From Hydrogenophaga sp. BPS33 (GTDB lineage: Bacteria; Pseudomonadota; Gammaproteobacteria; Burkholderiales; Burkholderiaceae_C): 64,000 bases of DNA. The notes below the pieces were generated by a model. The model ran no database searches. It was not told the origin of the DNA and saw nothing but the letters and a program-made list of their open reading frames with translations. Shown piece by piece: positions 17,537 to 24,759 of the stretch (the first letter of the stretch is position 1; each line of letters opens with the position of its first letter). The stretch lies in contig NZ_CP044550.1 in NCBI RefSeq assembly GCF_009859475.1, positions 186,001 to 250,000 of the forward strand. Direction: 5' to 3'. The translations under genes were made by a program, and so were the position numbers.

Positions 17537-17721
17537 ACACCGAGGCGACAACTACCTTGACACACGCCGTGGTTTTGAAAAGTAAGGAATTCGGGGGAGA
17601 CGTCAGGCCGATGGGCGAAGGGAGTCGGTGTCCGGGAATCGGGGCAGTCCACGCTGAGCGTCTCGGTGCCAGGTGACAGTGGTGCGAATGCCGCTGCGAT
17701 CACCCTGTAGCGAAAGGACCT

Positions 17722-18528
17722 TTACAGCGTGCCGTCGATTCCGGTCGAAAGATGTGGCAGCAGTTCGTTTGGAATAGTGGCGGCAAAGGAAAACATGTCT
17801 CCGCGATACCACGACAGGGCCAGATACACACCTCGTCCCTTGGTGTCGATCGCTCGCCTTAGGACGCGAGCTACGGGGGCGCCGAGTGGGCAGCGTAAAT
17901 GGTCGGCGAGTACGACGTCGGCCGGCTCCACTGTGATGATCAGCTTGAGTTCAAGTGCACCGACGGCCGGAAGAGCTCTCACCATGGGCAAAACCTTCTT
18001 CTTCTCAATGGCCCCTTTGGGCAGGCGGCGGTAAATCGAATCTGCGACACAGATTCTTATAAGCCCCAGGGGGCGCCCCTCGAACTTGTGAATCTTCGTG
18101 ATGCCTTTGTATGTAGGAAATGCAATGGCTTCCTTGAGCATATCCGCCGGTACGGTCGTCAAGTCGTCAACGGCCAGGATCACGATCTCCACGCTGGAAA
18201 CATCGGCGTCCATCGCGTCTGCGATTTGGGGAGCAGGCTTGCTCTGCGACGGATGCTGTAAGACATGGATGCCACGCCCTCGGCTAGAGACGAGAAGTCC
18301 TTCTTCAGCAAGGACCCGTATGGCTTCCCGAATGGTAATGCGGGCCACCTTGAAGTGATCACCGAGTTCGACCACCGTCGGCAATCGAGAACCTGGCGCG
18401 ATGGCTCCAGAAAGGATGGCATAGCGCAGGATGTTGGCGACCTGTATGTATAGGCTGACACCCTGCGTCTGATCGACGCTCAGATTTCCGGCTTCGGCAG
18501 GGATGAGGAAATGGGGACTTCTTTGCAT
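17722..18528 (-). CDS. GntR-family regulator with UTRA domain (HutC type)
   Basis: A 268-aa repressor-type protein. The N-terminal winged helix spans residues 24-90 (SLYIQVANILRYAILSGAIAPGSRLPTVVELGDHFKVARITIREAIRVLAEEGLLVSSRGRGIHV). The rest is a UTRA effector domain, with IHKFEGRPLGLIRICVADSIYRRLP and a C-terminal GVYLALSWYRGDMFSFAATIP. It is divergent from the Bug-to-CoA-transferase gene series that starts at 18635, with 106 bp between. It is the obvious regulator of that pathway; the ligand is probably the substrate or an early CoA ester. Confidence 0.88.
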   Translation of the reverse strand: MQRSPHFLIPAEAGNLSVDQTQGVSLYIQVANILRYAILSGAIAPGSRLPTVVELGDHFKVARITIREAIRVLAEEGLLVSSRGRGIHVLQHPSQSKPAPQIADAMDADVSSVEIVILAVDDLTTVPADMLKEAIAFPTYKGITKIHKFEGRPLGLIRICVADSIYRRLPKGAIEKKKVLPMVRALPAVGALELKLIITVEPADVVLADHLRCPLGAPVARVLRRAIDTKGRGVYLALSWYRGDMFSFAATIPNELLPHLSTGIDGTL

Positions 18529-18590
18529 GGGCGACAGACTATCACGGAGGTGATTTCCCGCCGCCGGTGAAAAAATCGCACCATTAAACC

Positions 18591-18608
18591 GTATAACCGG
18601 TGTATAAT
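18591..18608 (+). promoter_or_regulatory. Promoter element and candidate GntR operator
   Basis: A consensus TATAAT at 18603-18608 lies 27 bp before the Bug-gene start. It overlaps the second of two GTATAA direct repeats (18591-18596, 18602-18607) separated by CCGGT. The -35 region is weak (around ACCATT), suggesting regulation. The repeats recall the GT-N-TA-N-AC half-sites reported for HutC-type regulators, but the match is imperfect. Confidence 0.45.
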
Positions 18609-18634
18609 TTCAAGACGCACATTGAAAGGTATTT

Positions 18635-19615
18635 ATGTTCACGAAAACACAGTCTTTATGTCGCTCTCTTCTCGCTTGTTGTCTGGTTCTGCTGGGATCC
18701 CTGGCGAATGCGCAGGCAATTGACTACCCGACACGCACCATTAAGTTCGTTGTGCCCTTCCCCTCGGGAAGCGGCACCGACCAATCCGCCCGTGAGGCGG
18801 CCAACGACATCACTCGCCGAACCGGTCAGCCTGTGATCGTCGAGAACAAACCTGGCGCAAATGGCTTGATCGCCGCGCAACAGGTTGCTCGGGCAGCGCC
18901 TGACGGCTACACCGTCTTCATCACCAGCATGACGACGCAGTCGGTCAATCCCTTCCTCTACAAGAAGCTGCCCTACGACCCGGTGGCGGATTTCATCCCG
19001 GTGGCGATGATTTCCAAGAACGCGATGGTGCTTGTGGTGAGGAACACCGAGGATCAGCCAAAGAGCGTCGCGGAGCTTACAGCGCGAATGCAGGCTGCGG
19101 GCTCGAAGCTGAGCTTCGCGAGTGGCAACACCTCTTCTCTGGTAGCGGGAAAAACCTACTCCAATGCCGTTTCTTCTCCCGCGCTTCATGTCCCTTACAA
19201 GGGAATTCCGCAAGCCGTCACCGATCTCATGGCCGGGGCGGTCGACTTCATGTTCTCAGATCTGACGGTGGCCAACCCCCTGGTTCAACAGGGGCGGCTT
19301 CGTGGTCTTGGGGTGACCGGTCCAACCAGAGCGTCAACCCTGCCAGACGTCCCGACGATGCGAGAAGCCGGCATGCCGATCGAACTGAGTGTCTGGAACG
19401 GAGCCTACGTTCCTGCAAAGACGCCGCATGCGGTTGTTGTCCGTTTGAACGAACTTTTGAATCAGGCGACGCAGAGCAAGCAAGGTCAAGAGAGATTCAA
19501 GCAAACCGGCGGCACCGTCGACACGATGTCGCCGGAAGAATTCGCAAAATTCAACGAGCAGGAAGTGCTGATCTGGGGCCGCGCTGTGCGTGGCGCGGGC
19601 ATTCAACCTGAATGA
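18635..19615 (+). CDS. Bug/TctC-family substrate-binding protein (region B)
   Basis: A 326-aa periplasmic binding protein with a signal peptide (FTKTQSLCRSLLACCLVLLG, cleavage near ANA-QAI). GAAAGG stands upstream of the ATG. Family stretches include RTIKFVVPFPSGSGTDQSAREAA, VIVENKPGANG, AAPDGYTVFITS, LPYDPVADF, HVPYKGIPQAVTDLMAGAVDFMFSD and the C-terminal LIWGRAVRGAGI. It is the first gene of the GntR-controlled series, 27 bp ahead of the acyl-CoA dehydrogenase, and would feed the carboxylic acid that the CoA-transferases activate. Sequence clearly differs from the two cargo A Bug proteins. Confidence 0.9.
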   Translation: MFTKTQSLCRSLLACCLVLLGSLANAQAIDYPTRTIKFVVPFPSGSGTDQSAREAANDITRRTGQPVIVENKPGANGLIAAQQVARAAPDGYTVFITSMTTQSVNPFLYKKLPYDPVADFIPVAMISKNAMVLVVRNTEDQPKSVAELTARMQAAGSKLSFASGNTSSLVAGKTYSNAVSSPALHVPYKGIPQAVTDLMAGAVDFMFSDLTVANPLVQQGRLRGLGVTGPTRASTLPDVPTMREAGMPIELSVWNGAYVPAKTPHAVVVRLNELLNQATQSKQGQERFKQTGGTVDTMSPEEFAKFNEQEVLIWGRAVRGAGIQPE

Positions 19616-19642
19616 CACATTGCAACACGTAAAGGACGATGA

Positions 19643-20806
19643 ATGGAAGCAATTATTCCAAACTTGGAAGAATTGGAGCATCTTCGACAGACCACTCGCA
19701 GGTTCATGCGAGATGAAGTAAGGCCAGCCGAAGACAAGGTGCAGCACGATGCATATGAGCTGCCACAAGAACTGCTAAATCCGCTCAAACAAAAAGCGAA
19801 AGAGATCGGGCTTTGGGCCCTGCGCTCTCCAGCCGAGTATGGCGGCCAGGGGATGGGATTAGAGGCCTCAGCCGTCTTCGCTGAAGAGGCATCGCGATGC
19901 AAGATGGGCGCGTATATTCCGGCATGCGGGGCTACAGGGAGCAACCCGCCTGCGCCGATTCTTCTGGGCACTAAAGAGCAGATTGAAAGGTTCGCGATTC
20001 CTGCAATTGCGGATGGGGCCAAGGTCTTTATGGCGATTAGCGAGTCATCGGGCGGATCGGACCCGGCTCGCTCTATTCGCACGCGTGCAGTGCTCAAAGG
20101 TGACCACTATGTTTTGAACGGATCCAAACTGTGGATTTCGGGTGCTCAGAGTGCGAAGTGGGGGCTGGTATTTGCCCGCACCGGCGATCAAGGCGACCGC
20201 GGCGGGATCACCTGCTTCATCATCGACGGCAAGCCCAAAGGCTTGGCGCTCCGTGAAGTGCCGGTCATTCGCTCATTCCCGACCTATGAACTTACATTCG
20301 ACAACGTTGAAGTTCCAGTGGAGAACCGCTTGGGTGGCGAAGGCCAGGGCTTTGCGCTTTGTGAGCGCTTGTTGGTCGAGGCACGTGTGCCGTACGCAGC
20401 GGGTTGCATCGGCATCGCACAGGAAGCACTCGAGATTGCGATCGACTGGGCTCGTGATCGGAGGGCATTTGGTTCGACGCTGAGCGAGAAGCAATCCATT
20501 CAGTGGATGATTGCAGACAGCGACATGGAACTACGAGCCGCACGGCTTTTGACGCAGGACGCCGCACGCAAGTGCGATGCTGGTCTTCCATTCAAGGTGG
20601 AGGCATCGATAGCCAAGGTCGTTGCCACAGAAACAGCGGGACGCGTGGTCGATCGATGCCTTCAGATTTTGGGCGGGATGGGCGTTGCCAAAGAAATGCC
20701 GCTTGAGCGCTGGTATCGGGAACTCCGCATCAAGCGCATCGGAGAGGGGCCTTCCGAAGTTCACCGGATGGTTCTTGCTCGTCAACTCTTCAGAGGCACT
20801 GCCTGA
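19643..20806 (+). CDS. Acyl-CoA dehydrogenase
   Basis: A 387-aa flavin enzyme that would introduce an alpha,beta double bond into an acyl-CoA and pass electrons to ETF. N-terminal helical domain, then the middle beta domain with AISESSGGSDPARSIRTRAV and LNGSKLWISGAQSAKWGLVFART. The C-terminal domain has LSEKQSIQWMIADSDMELRAARLL, FKVEASIAKVVATETAGRVVDRCLQILGGMGVAKEMPLERWYRELR and IGEGPSEVHRMVLARQL. The catalytic glutamate is probably E368 in the EGPSE loop. AAAGGA precedes the start. etfBA at 11462-13158 would supply its electron acceptor. Confidence 0.93.
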   Translation: MEAIIPNLEELEHLRQTTRRFMRDEVRPAEDKVQHDAYELPQELLNPLKQKAKEIGLWALRSPAEYGGQGMGLEASAVFAEEASRCKMGAYIPACGATGSNPPAPILLGTKEQIERFAIPAIADGAKVFMAISESSGGSDPARSIRTRAVLKGDHYVLNGSKLWISGAQSAKWGLVFARTGDQGDRGGITCFIIDGKPKGLALREVPVIRSFPTYELTFDNVEVPVENRLGGEGQGFALCERLLVEARVPYAAGCIGIAQEALEIAIDWARDRRAFGSTLSEKQSIQWMIADSDMELRAARLLTQDAARKCDAGLPFKVEASIAKVVATETAGRVVDRCLQILGGMGVAKEMPLERWYRELRIKRIGEGPSEVHRMVLARQLFRGTA

Positions 20807-20819
20807 TCGAGGTATCTGT

Positions 20820-21593
20820 ATGTCAATTGATTTTGAAATCGTGGAAGACGGCATTGCCCGAATCACACTTAATCGCCCGGAACGAAACAACGCATTTGAC
20901 GAAGAACACTACCGGGATCTTTCTCTTGCCTGGGCAAGGGTGCGAGATGACCAGGCTATCCGCGTTGCCATCATCACCGGCGCGGGCGAAAAATCATTTA
21001 GCTCGGGCGCTGACCTGAAGTCATTTTTCGGCAAAAGAACCGCCACCGAGATGTGGCTGACGCAAAAGGACCAACTTCTCAATCGGGGGCTGGAGATATG
21101 GAAGCCGATCGTTGCCGCCGTCAACGGCTATTGCCTCGGTGGGGGCATGACCCTTCTGATGGCAACCGATGTTCGGGTGGCCGCTGAGCATGCGACTTTC
21201 GCGCTGTCAGAAGTCAAGCGGGGCATTGTGGCTGGCAACGGCGGGACGCAACGAATACTGGATCAGTTGCCGCGCGCCATCGCCATGGAGGTGCTGCTCA
21301 CCGGGGACCGGTTCGACGCCGCCACCGCCGAACGGTGGGGGTTCGTCAACAAGGTTGTCCCGCTGGAACAATTGCAGGAAACGGCATTGACATACGCGCG
21401 AAGGCTCAATTCCAGCGCGCCACTCGCTCTTCAGGCTTCCAAAGAGCTGGCACTGCGAAGCCGCGAGATGAGCTTGGCAGACGGATTCCGGATGGAACTG
21501 TTCTTTAATCGCATGCTCCAGGCAACCGAGGATTTCAAGGAAGGCTCGGCGGCATTTGCAGAAAAGCGCAATGCGCGCTTCACGTCGACATGA
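20820..21593 (+). CDS. Crotonase-fold protein (enoyl-CoA hydratase/isomerase family)
   Basis: A 257-aa enzyme starting at the ATG at 20820, 13 bp after the dehydrogenase stop. Crotonase features: ITLNRPERNNAFDEEHY, an oxyanion-hole segment FSSGADLKSFF, AAVNGYCLGGGMTLLMATDVRVAAEHATFALSEVKRGIVAGNGGTQRI, and LTGDRFDAATAERWGFVNKVVP. Of the two hydratase glutamates, the second is kept (E131 in LSEVKRG), but the first, which follows GGG-C in classical hydratases, is replaced by T111 (GGGMT). It may therefore not be a simple syn-hydratase; hydrolase, isomerase or lyase activity is possible. Its last bases overlap the next gene by ATGA. Confidence 0.88.
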   Translation: MSIDFEIVEDGIARITLNRPERNNAFDEEHYRDLSLAWARVRDDQAIRVAIITGAGEKSFSSGADLKSFFGKRTATEMWLTQKDQLLNRGLEIWKPIVAAVNGYCLGGGMTLLMATDVRVAAEHATFALSEVKRGIVAGNGGTQRILDQLPRAIAMEVLLTGDRFDAATAERWGFVNKVVPLEQLQETALTYARRLNSSAPLALQASKELALRSREMSLADGFRMELFFNRMLQATEDFKEGSAAFAEKRNARFTST

Positions 21594-22729
21594 GCACGGC
21601 GAACGCCTTGAGCGGGCGCTACGTGGTTGCTGGAATCGGAAGCACTGCATTCGGAAAGCTCGGACTAGACACTGTTTCACTGAATGCGATGGCGTGCCGG
21701 GAAGCACTTGCAGATGCCGGCATTTGCAAAGAAGAGGTTGACGCGCTTTTTCTGAAGGCGCCGACCTCCGCAAGAGAATCGCTCTACGGTCAGAAAGTTG
21801 CGGACGCAATGGGCATGCAACCCCGGTGGGGGGGCGCGTGGGACCAAGGCGGCGCTGCCAACGTCACCTTGATCGCTTTCGCCATCATGGCCATCGAAGC
21901 CGGGCAATGCGAAGTGGCTTTGGTGTCCTATGCTGACAACCCGCGCAGCGGCGCGGCCGACTTCTTCGGCCGGCCCCGCGGCGCAGAAGCCCCTCACGGG
22001 TGGTTTTCCGCTGCGGCGTGGTACGCCATGATCCATCAGCGGCACATCATCGAGCACGCAACGCCGCCCGAAGCGTTCGGCGCAGTTGCCATCGCCGCGA
22101 GAAGGCACGGAGCCGCCAACCCGAATGCGCAGCTGCGAAAACCGATCACGATGAACGACTACCTGGCGTCTCCCATGCAGATCGAGCCGCTGCACCGTGA
22201 CGACTGCTGTCTTGTGTCCGATGGGGGCGGCGCAGTGGTGATCATGAGCGCGCAAAAGGCGAAAGACCTGCGCGTGCCTGCGCCAGTTCCCATTCTGGGA
22301 TTCGGCGGAGGCAATACATCCGTTGAGTTACAGAACCGCGCGTGCCTGACGACAACAGAGGCCGTGCGCTCTTCGAGATTGGCATTCGACATGGCCGGAG
22401 TGCGTCCAATCGACGTCGACGTCGCGCAAATATACGACTGCTTTTCGGTCGCCGTTCTCATGACGCTCGAAGACTACGGCTTCTGCAACAAGGGGAGCGT
22501 CTACGACTTTGTGCGTGACGGGCAGATCGAGTTCGGCGGGCGCCTTCCCATCAACACGAGCGGCGGCCTACTTTCAGAAACTGGCATGCCTGGCATGCAG
22601 CTTATCCACGAGGGTGTTCGGCAAATGCGCGGCTCGGCGACGCTGCAGGTGCCGGGTGCGAAATTGTGCGCGATCAGCAACCAGGGGGGGGCGATGCACA
22701 CGCACGCGACTCTCCTGCTTGGAACTTGA
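21590..22729 (+). CDS. Thiolase-fold protein (SCP-x/lipid-transfer type) lacking the nucleophilic cysteine; possible retro-aldolase
   Basis: A 379-aa member of the thiolase superfamily. The loop that normally holds the acyl-accepting cysteine reads DQGGAANVTL (residues 85-94) with no cysteine, and the GHP motif reads GMP. A YDCF motif at Y282 matches the YDxF of the SCP-x/Ltp2 group, and GGRLPINTSGGLLSE is present. The DUF35 gene follows 9 bp downstream. In the steroid aldolase Ltp2-ChsH2 the same pairing performs retro-aldol cleavage of a hydroxyacyl-CoA rather than thiolysis. That role is proposed here by analogy. It overlaps the crotonase gene by 4 bp. Confidence 0.85.
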   Translation: MSTANALSGRYVVAGIGSTAFGKLGLDTVSLNAMACREALADAGICKEEVDALFLKAPTSARESLYGQKVADAMGMQPRWGGAWDQGGAANVTLIAFAIMAIEAGQCEVALVSYADNPRSGAADFFGRPRGAEAPHGWFSAAAWYAMIHQRHIIEHATPPEAFGAVAIAARRHGAANPNAQLRKPITMNDYLASPMQIEPLHRDDCCLVSDGGGAVVIMSAQKAKDLRVPAPVPILGFGGGNTSVELQNRACLTTTEAVRSSRLAFDMAGVRPIDVDVAQIYDCFSVAVLMTLEDYGFCNKGSVYDFVRDGQIEFGGRLPINTSGGLLSETGMPGMQLIHEGVRQMRGSATLQVPGAKLCAISNQGGAMHTHATLLLGT

Positions 22730-22738
22730 GGTTACAGG

Positions 22739-23146
22739 ATGCTTCCGCAGCCAGAAATCACCACTGCCAACAAGCCTTACTGGGATGCATTGCACATGGG
22801 ACAGCTGATGTATCAGTGCTGTCCGTCGTGCGGCGCATGCTGGCTTCCCGCTCGAACGCTATGCCCCACTTGCCTTAAATCCGGCGTCGTCTGGCGGCCC
22901 GCCGAAGGGTCGGGGAAATTGGTGAGTTGGGTCGTCTTTCATGTCGCGTATCACGAGGCCTTCAAGGATAAGGTGCCGTACAACGTGGCGCTGGTCGAGT
23001 TGAAGGAGGGTCCCCGACTTATCAGCAGCGTTCTGGCTTCCTCGCAAGAACTTTACGGAGACGCGCCGCTGCGACTGAAGATCGAGACGGAAGACGGAAT
23101 CGCATTGCCGCGATTCTGTATTGAAAAGGATTCAGATGACAAATGA
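22739..23146 (+). CDS. Zn-ribbon/OB-fold DUF35 protein, partner of the first thiolase-like protein
   Basis: A 135-aa protein with an N-terminal helix, a zinc ribbon (CPSC at about residues 27-30 and CPTC at about 40-43) and an OB-fold (GSGKLVSWVVFHVAYHEAFKDKVPYNVALVELKEGPRLISSVL). DUF35 proteins bind thiolase-fold partners and probably hold the acyl-CoA. The placement right after the thiolase-like gene supports a complex. The stop overlaps the start of the CaiB gene. Confidence 0.9.
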   Translation: MLPQPEITTANKPYWDALHMGQLMYQCCPSCGACWLPARTLCPTCLKSGVVWRPAEGSGKLVSWVVFHVAYHEAFKDKVPYNVALVELKEGPRLISSVLASSQELYGDAPLRLKIETEDGIALPRFCIEKDSDDK

Positions 23147-24356
23147 AACGTCGGGGACGGCCGGGGCTCCGCTGCAAGGCGTAGTTGTGCTTGACCTCAC
23201 CCAGATTTACAACGGACCTTATGCGACCTTTCTGATGGCGATGGCTGGCGCCGATGTGGTAAAAATTGAGCCGCCGGACGGAGAGCATCTGCGACGCAGA
23301 CCCAATTCGGGTGGAACAACCGAGCCGTTTGCCGTTCTCAACGCGAACAAACGAAGTCTTGTCCTGGATCTCAAGACTGATGTGGGGCGTCAGGTTCTCC
23401 TCGAACTGGTCCGCAAGGCCGATGTCCTGGTCGAGAACTACGCACCCGGCGTTATGGCAAGGTTGAATCTTGGCGCCGATACGCTGCACCAGACAAACCC
23501 CCGGCTCGTGATTGCGTCCGGGAATGGTTATGGCGCCGAAGGGGCCTATCGCGACTTCACCGCCATGGACCTCACGGTGCAGGCGATGTCGGGCGTGTTG
23601 AGCGTCACCGGGCACCCGGACCAGGAGCCGGTCAAGGCCGGTCCAGCCATCGCCGATTTTTTTGGTGGCATCCACCTTTATGGTGCAATCGTCACGGCAC
23701 TCTACAAACGACAGCAGACCGGCGAAGGCTCCTGTGTCGAGGTGGCGATGATGGACGCGCTGGTTCCCAGCCTCATGTCCAACCTCGGACTGCATAACAG
23801 TGGGGAACTACAGAATTTGCGCACCGGCAACGGTCATGGCGGACTCCTTGTCGTTCCCTACAACGTCTACCCCGTACAGGACGGCGGTGTTGCCATCCTG
23901 GCTGTAAGCGACCAGCATTGGCTGGCACTGGGCGACGTCCTTGAGTACCCCGATCTGGTGACCGATCCCCGTTTTGTGGATAAGTCAAGCCGGGTCAAAA
24001 ACCGCGCTGCGCTCGACGCGCGGATCGGTGAGTTGACCATCAAGTTCACAAAACAAATGCTCTTCGATCGGCTGGTGGCAGCGCGCGTTCCGAGCGCTCC
24101 GGTCAGAAGTCTCGACGAAGTCATCAACGACGAACATCTTCATGCACGCGGGATGCTCAAGTGGACTGAGCACCCCGTCTATGGGCGCATGTTGGCCATG
24201 GGAAGTCCGCTGCGGTTCAGCGACTATGCCGGCCCGCGGGGCATTGACAGCCACGAGCTTGGCGCTGACAGCCAAGAGGTCCTAGCGCAGATGGCAAGCA
24301 TCAAAGGCTCTCAGTTTGACGAACTGGCGCGAGCCGGTGCATTTGGAAAGAAATGA
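23136..24356 (+). CDS. CaiB/BaiF family (family III) CoA-transferase
   Basis: A 406-aa enzyme that moves CoA between carboxylic acids. The ATG at 23136 has AAGGA upstream. Visible features: LQGVVVLDLTQIYNGPYATFLMAMAGADVVKIEPPDGEHLR at the N-terminus, FAVLNANKRSLVLDLKTDVGR, VENYAPGVMARLNLG, and FTAMDLTVQAMSGVLSVTGHPDQEPVKAG, where the aspartate in AMDLTVQAMSG is the catalytic residue of the family. The C-terminal RVPSAPVRSLDEVINDEHLHARGML is also typical. It overlaps the upstream DUF35 gene by 11 bp and is one base ahead of the second DUF35 gene. It may activate the substrate with CoA from a downstream product. Confidence 0.92.
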   Translation: MTNETSGTAGAPLQGVVVLDLTQIYNGPYATFLMAMAGADVVKIEPPDGEHLRRRPNSGGTTEPFAVLNANKRSLVLDLKTDVGRQVLLELVRKADVLVENYAPGVMARLNLGADTLHQTNPRLVIASGNGYGAEGAYRDFTAMDLTVQAMSGVLSVTGHPDQEPVKAGPAIADFFGGIHLYGAIVTALYKRQQTGEGSCVEVAMMDALVPSLMSNLGLHNSGELQNLRTGNGHGGLLVVPYNVYPVQDGGVAILAVSDQHWLALGDVLEYPDLVTDPRFVDKSSRVKNRAALDARIGELTIKFTKQMLFDRLVAARVPSAPVRSLDEVINDEHLHARGMLKWTEHPVYGRMLAMGSPLRFSDYAGPRGIDSHELGADSQEVLAQMASIKGSQFDELARAGAFGKK

Positions 24357-24357
24357 A

Positions 24358-24759
24358 ATGGGATTGAACAGTCAACTTCAAGAATCGGCTGAGCGCGGCG
24401 TGGAGGCCACTTACTTTGCGGCGCTGACGCAAGGAAAACTGATGATTCAACGTTGCGCCAATTGCAAGCGCGCCATTTTCTACCACAGGCAGTTCTGCCC
24501 GCATTGCGACAACGAAACCCTCACGTGGGAGCAGGCGTCAGGTGCCGGGACCGTGCACTCGGTGACGACGTTGCGTACGAAGCCAGACCGGCCATACAAC
24601 ATTTCCCTGGTTGATCTGGACGAAGGGGTCCGCATGATGGGCCGTGTGGACGGCATTGCGCCCGACGACGTGAAGATCGGGATGCGTGTGCACGCACGGA
24701 TCATCGAACAGGGCGGTAAGCCTCTGGTCGTCTTCCTGACCTCGCCGGAGGCCGCATGA
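24358..24759 (+). CDS. Second Zn-ribbon/OB-fold DUF35 protein
   Basis: A 133-aa protein with zinc ribbon CANC...CPHC (residues about 31-49) and an OB-fold (SGAGTVHSVTTLRTKPDRPYNISLVDLDEGVRMMGRV). The start at 24358 is chosen from the spacing after GGAAAG. It differs from the DUF35 protein at 22739-23146 and lies directly before the second thiolase-like gene (4-bp ATGA overlap). Each thiolase-fold protein therefore has its own DUF35 partner, in opposite gene order. Confidence 0.9.
   Translation: MGLNSQLQESAERGVEATYFAALTQGKLMIQRCANCKRAIFYHRQFCPHCDNETLTWEQASGAGTVHSVTTLRTKPDRPYNISLVDLDEGVRMMGRVDGIAPDDVKIGMRVHARIIEQGGKPLVVFLTSPEAA

Larger units (their letters stand above)
15929..17562 (+). mobile_element. 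Second IS3-family element (1,634 bp)
   Basis: Bounded by 23-bp imperfect inverted repeats: TGTCAGGATAGATGTCGCCT at the left and the complement of TGTCAAGGTAGTTGTCGCCT at the right, both followed by CGG. It carries orfA and orfB overlapping by ATGA. The flanks (CCA left, CAC right) do not match, so either the target duplication was lost or one junction was rearranged. It abuts the right end of the neighbouring IS407-like element. Confidence 0.8.
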
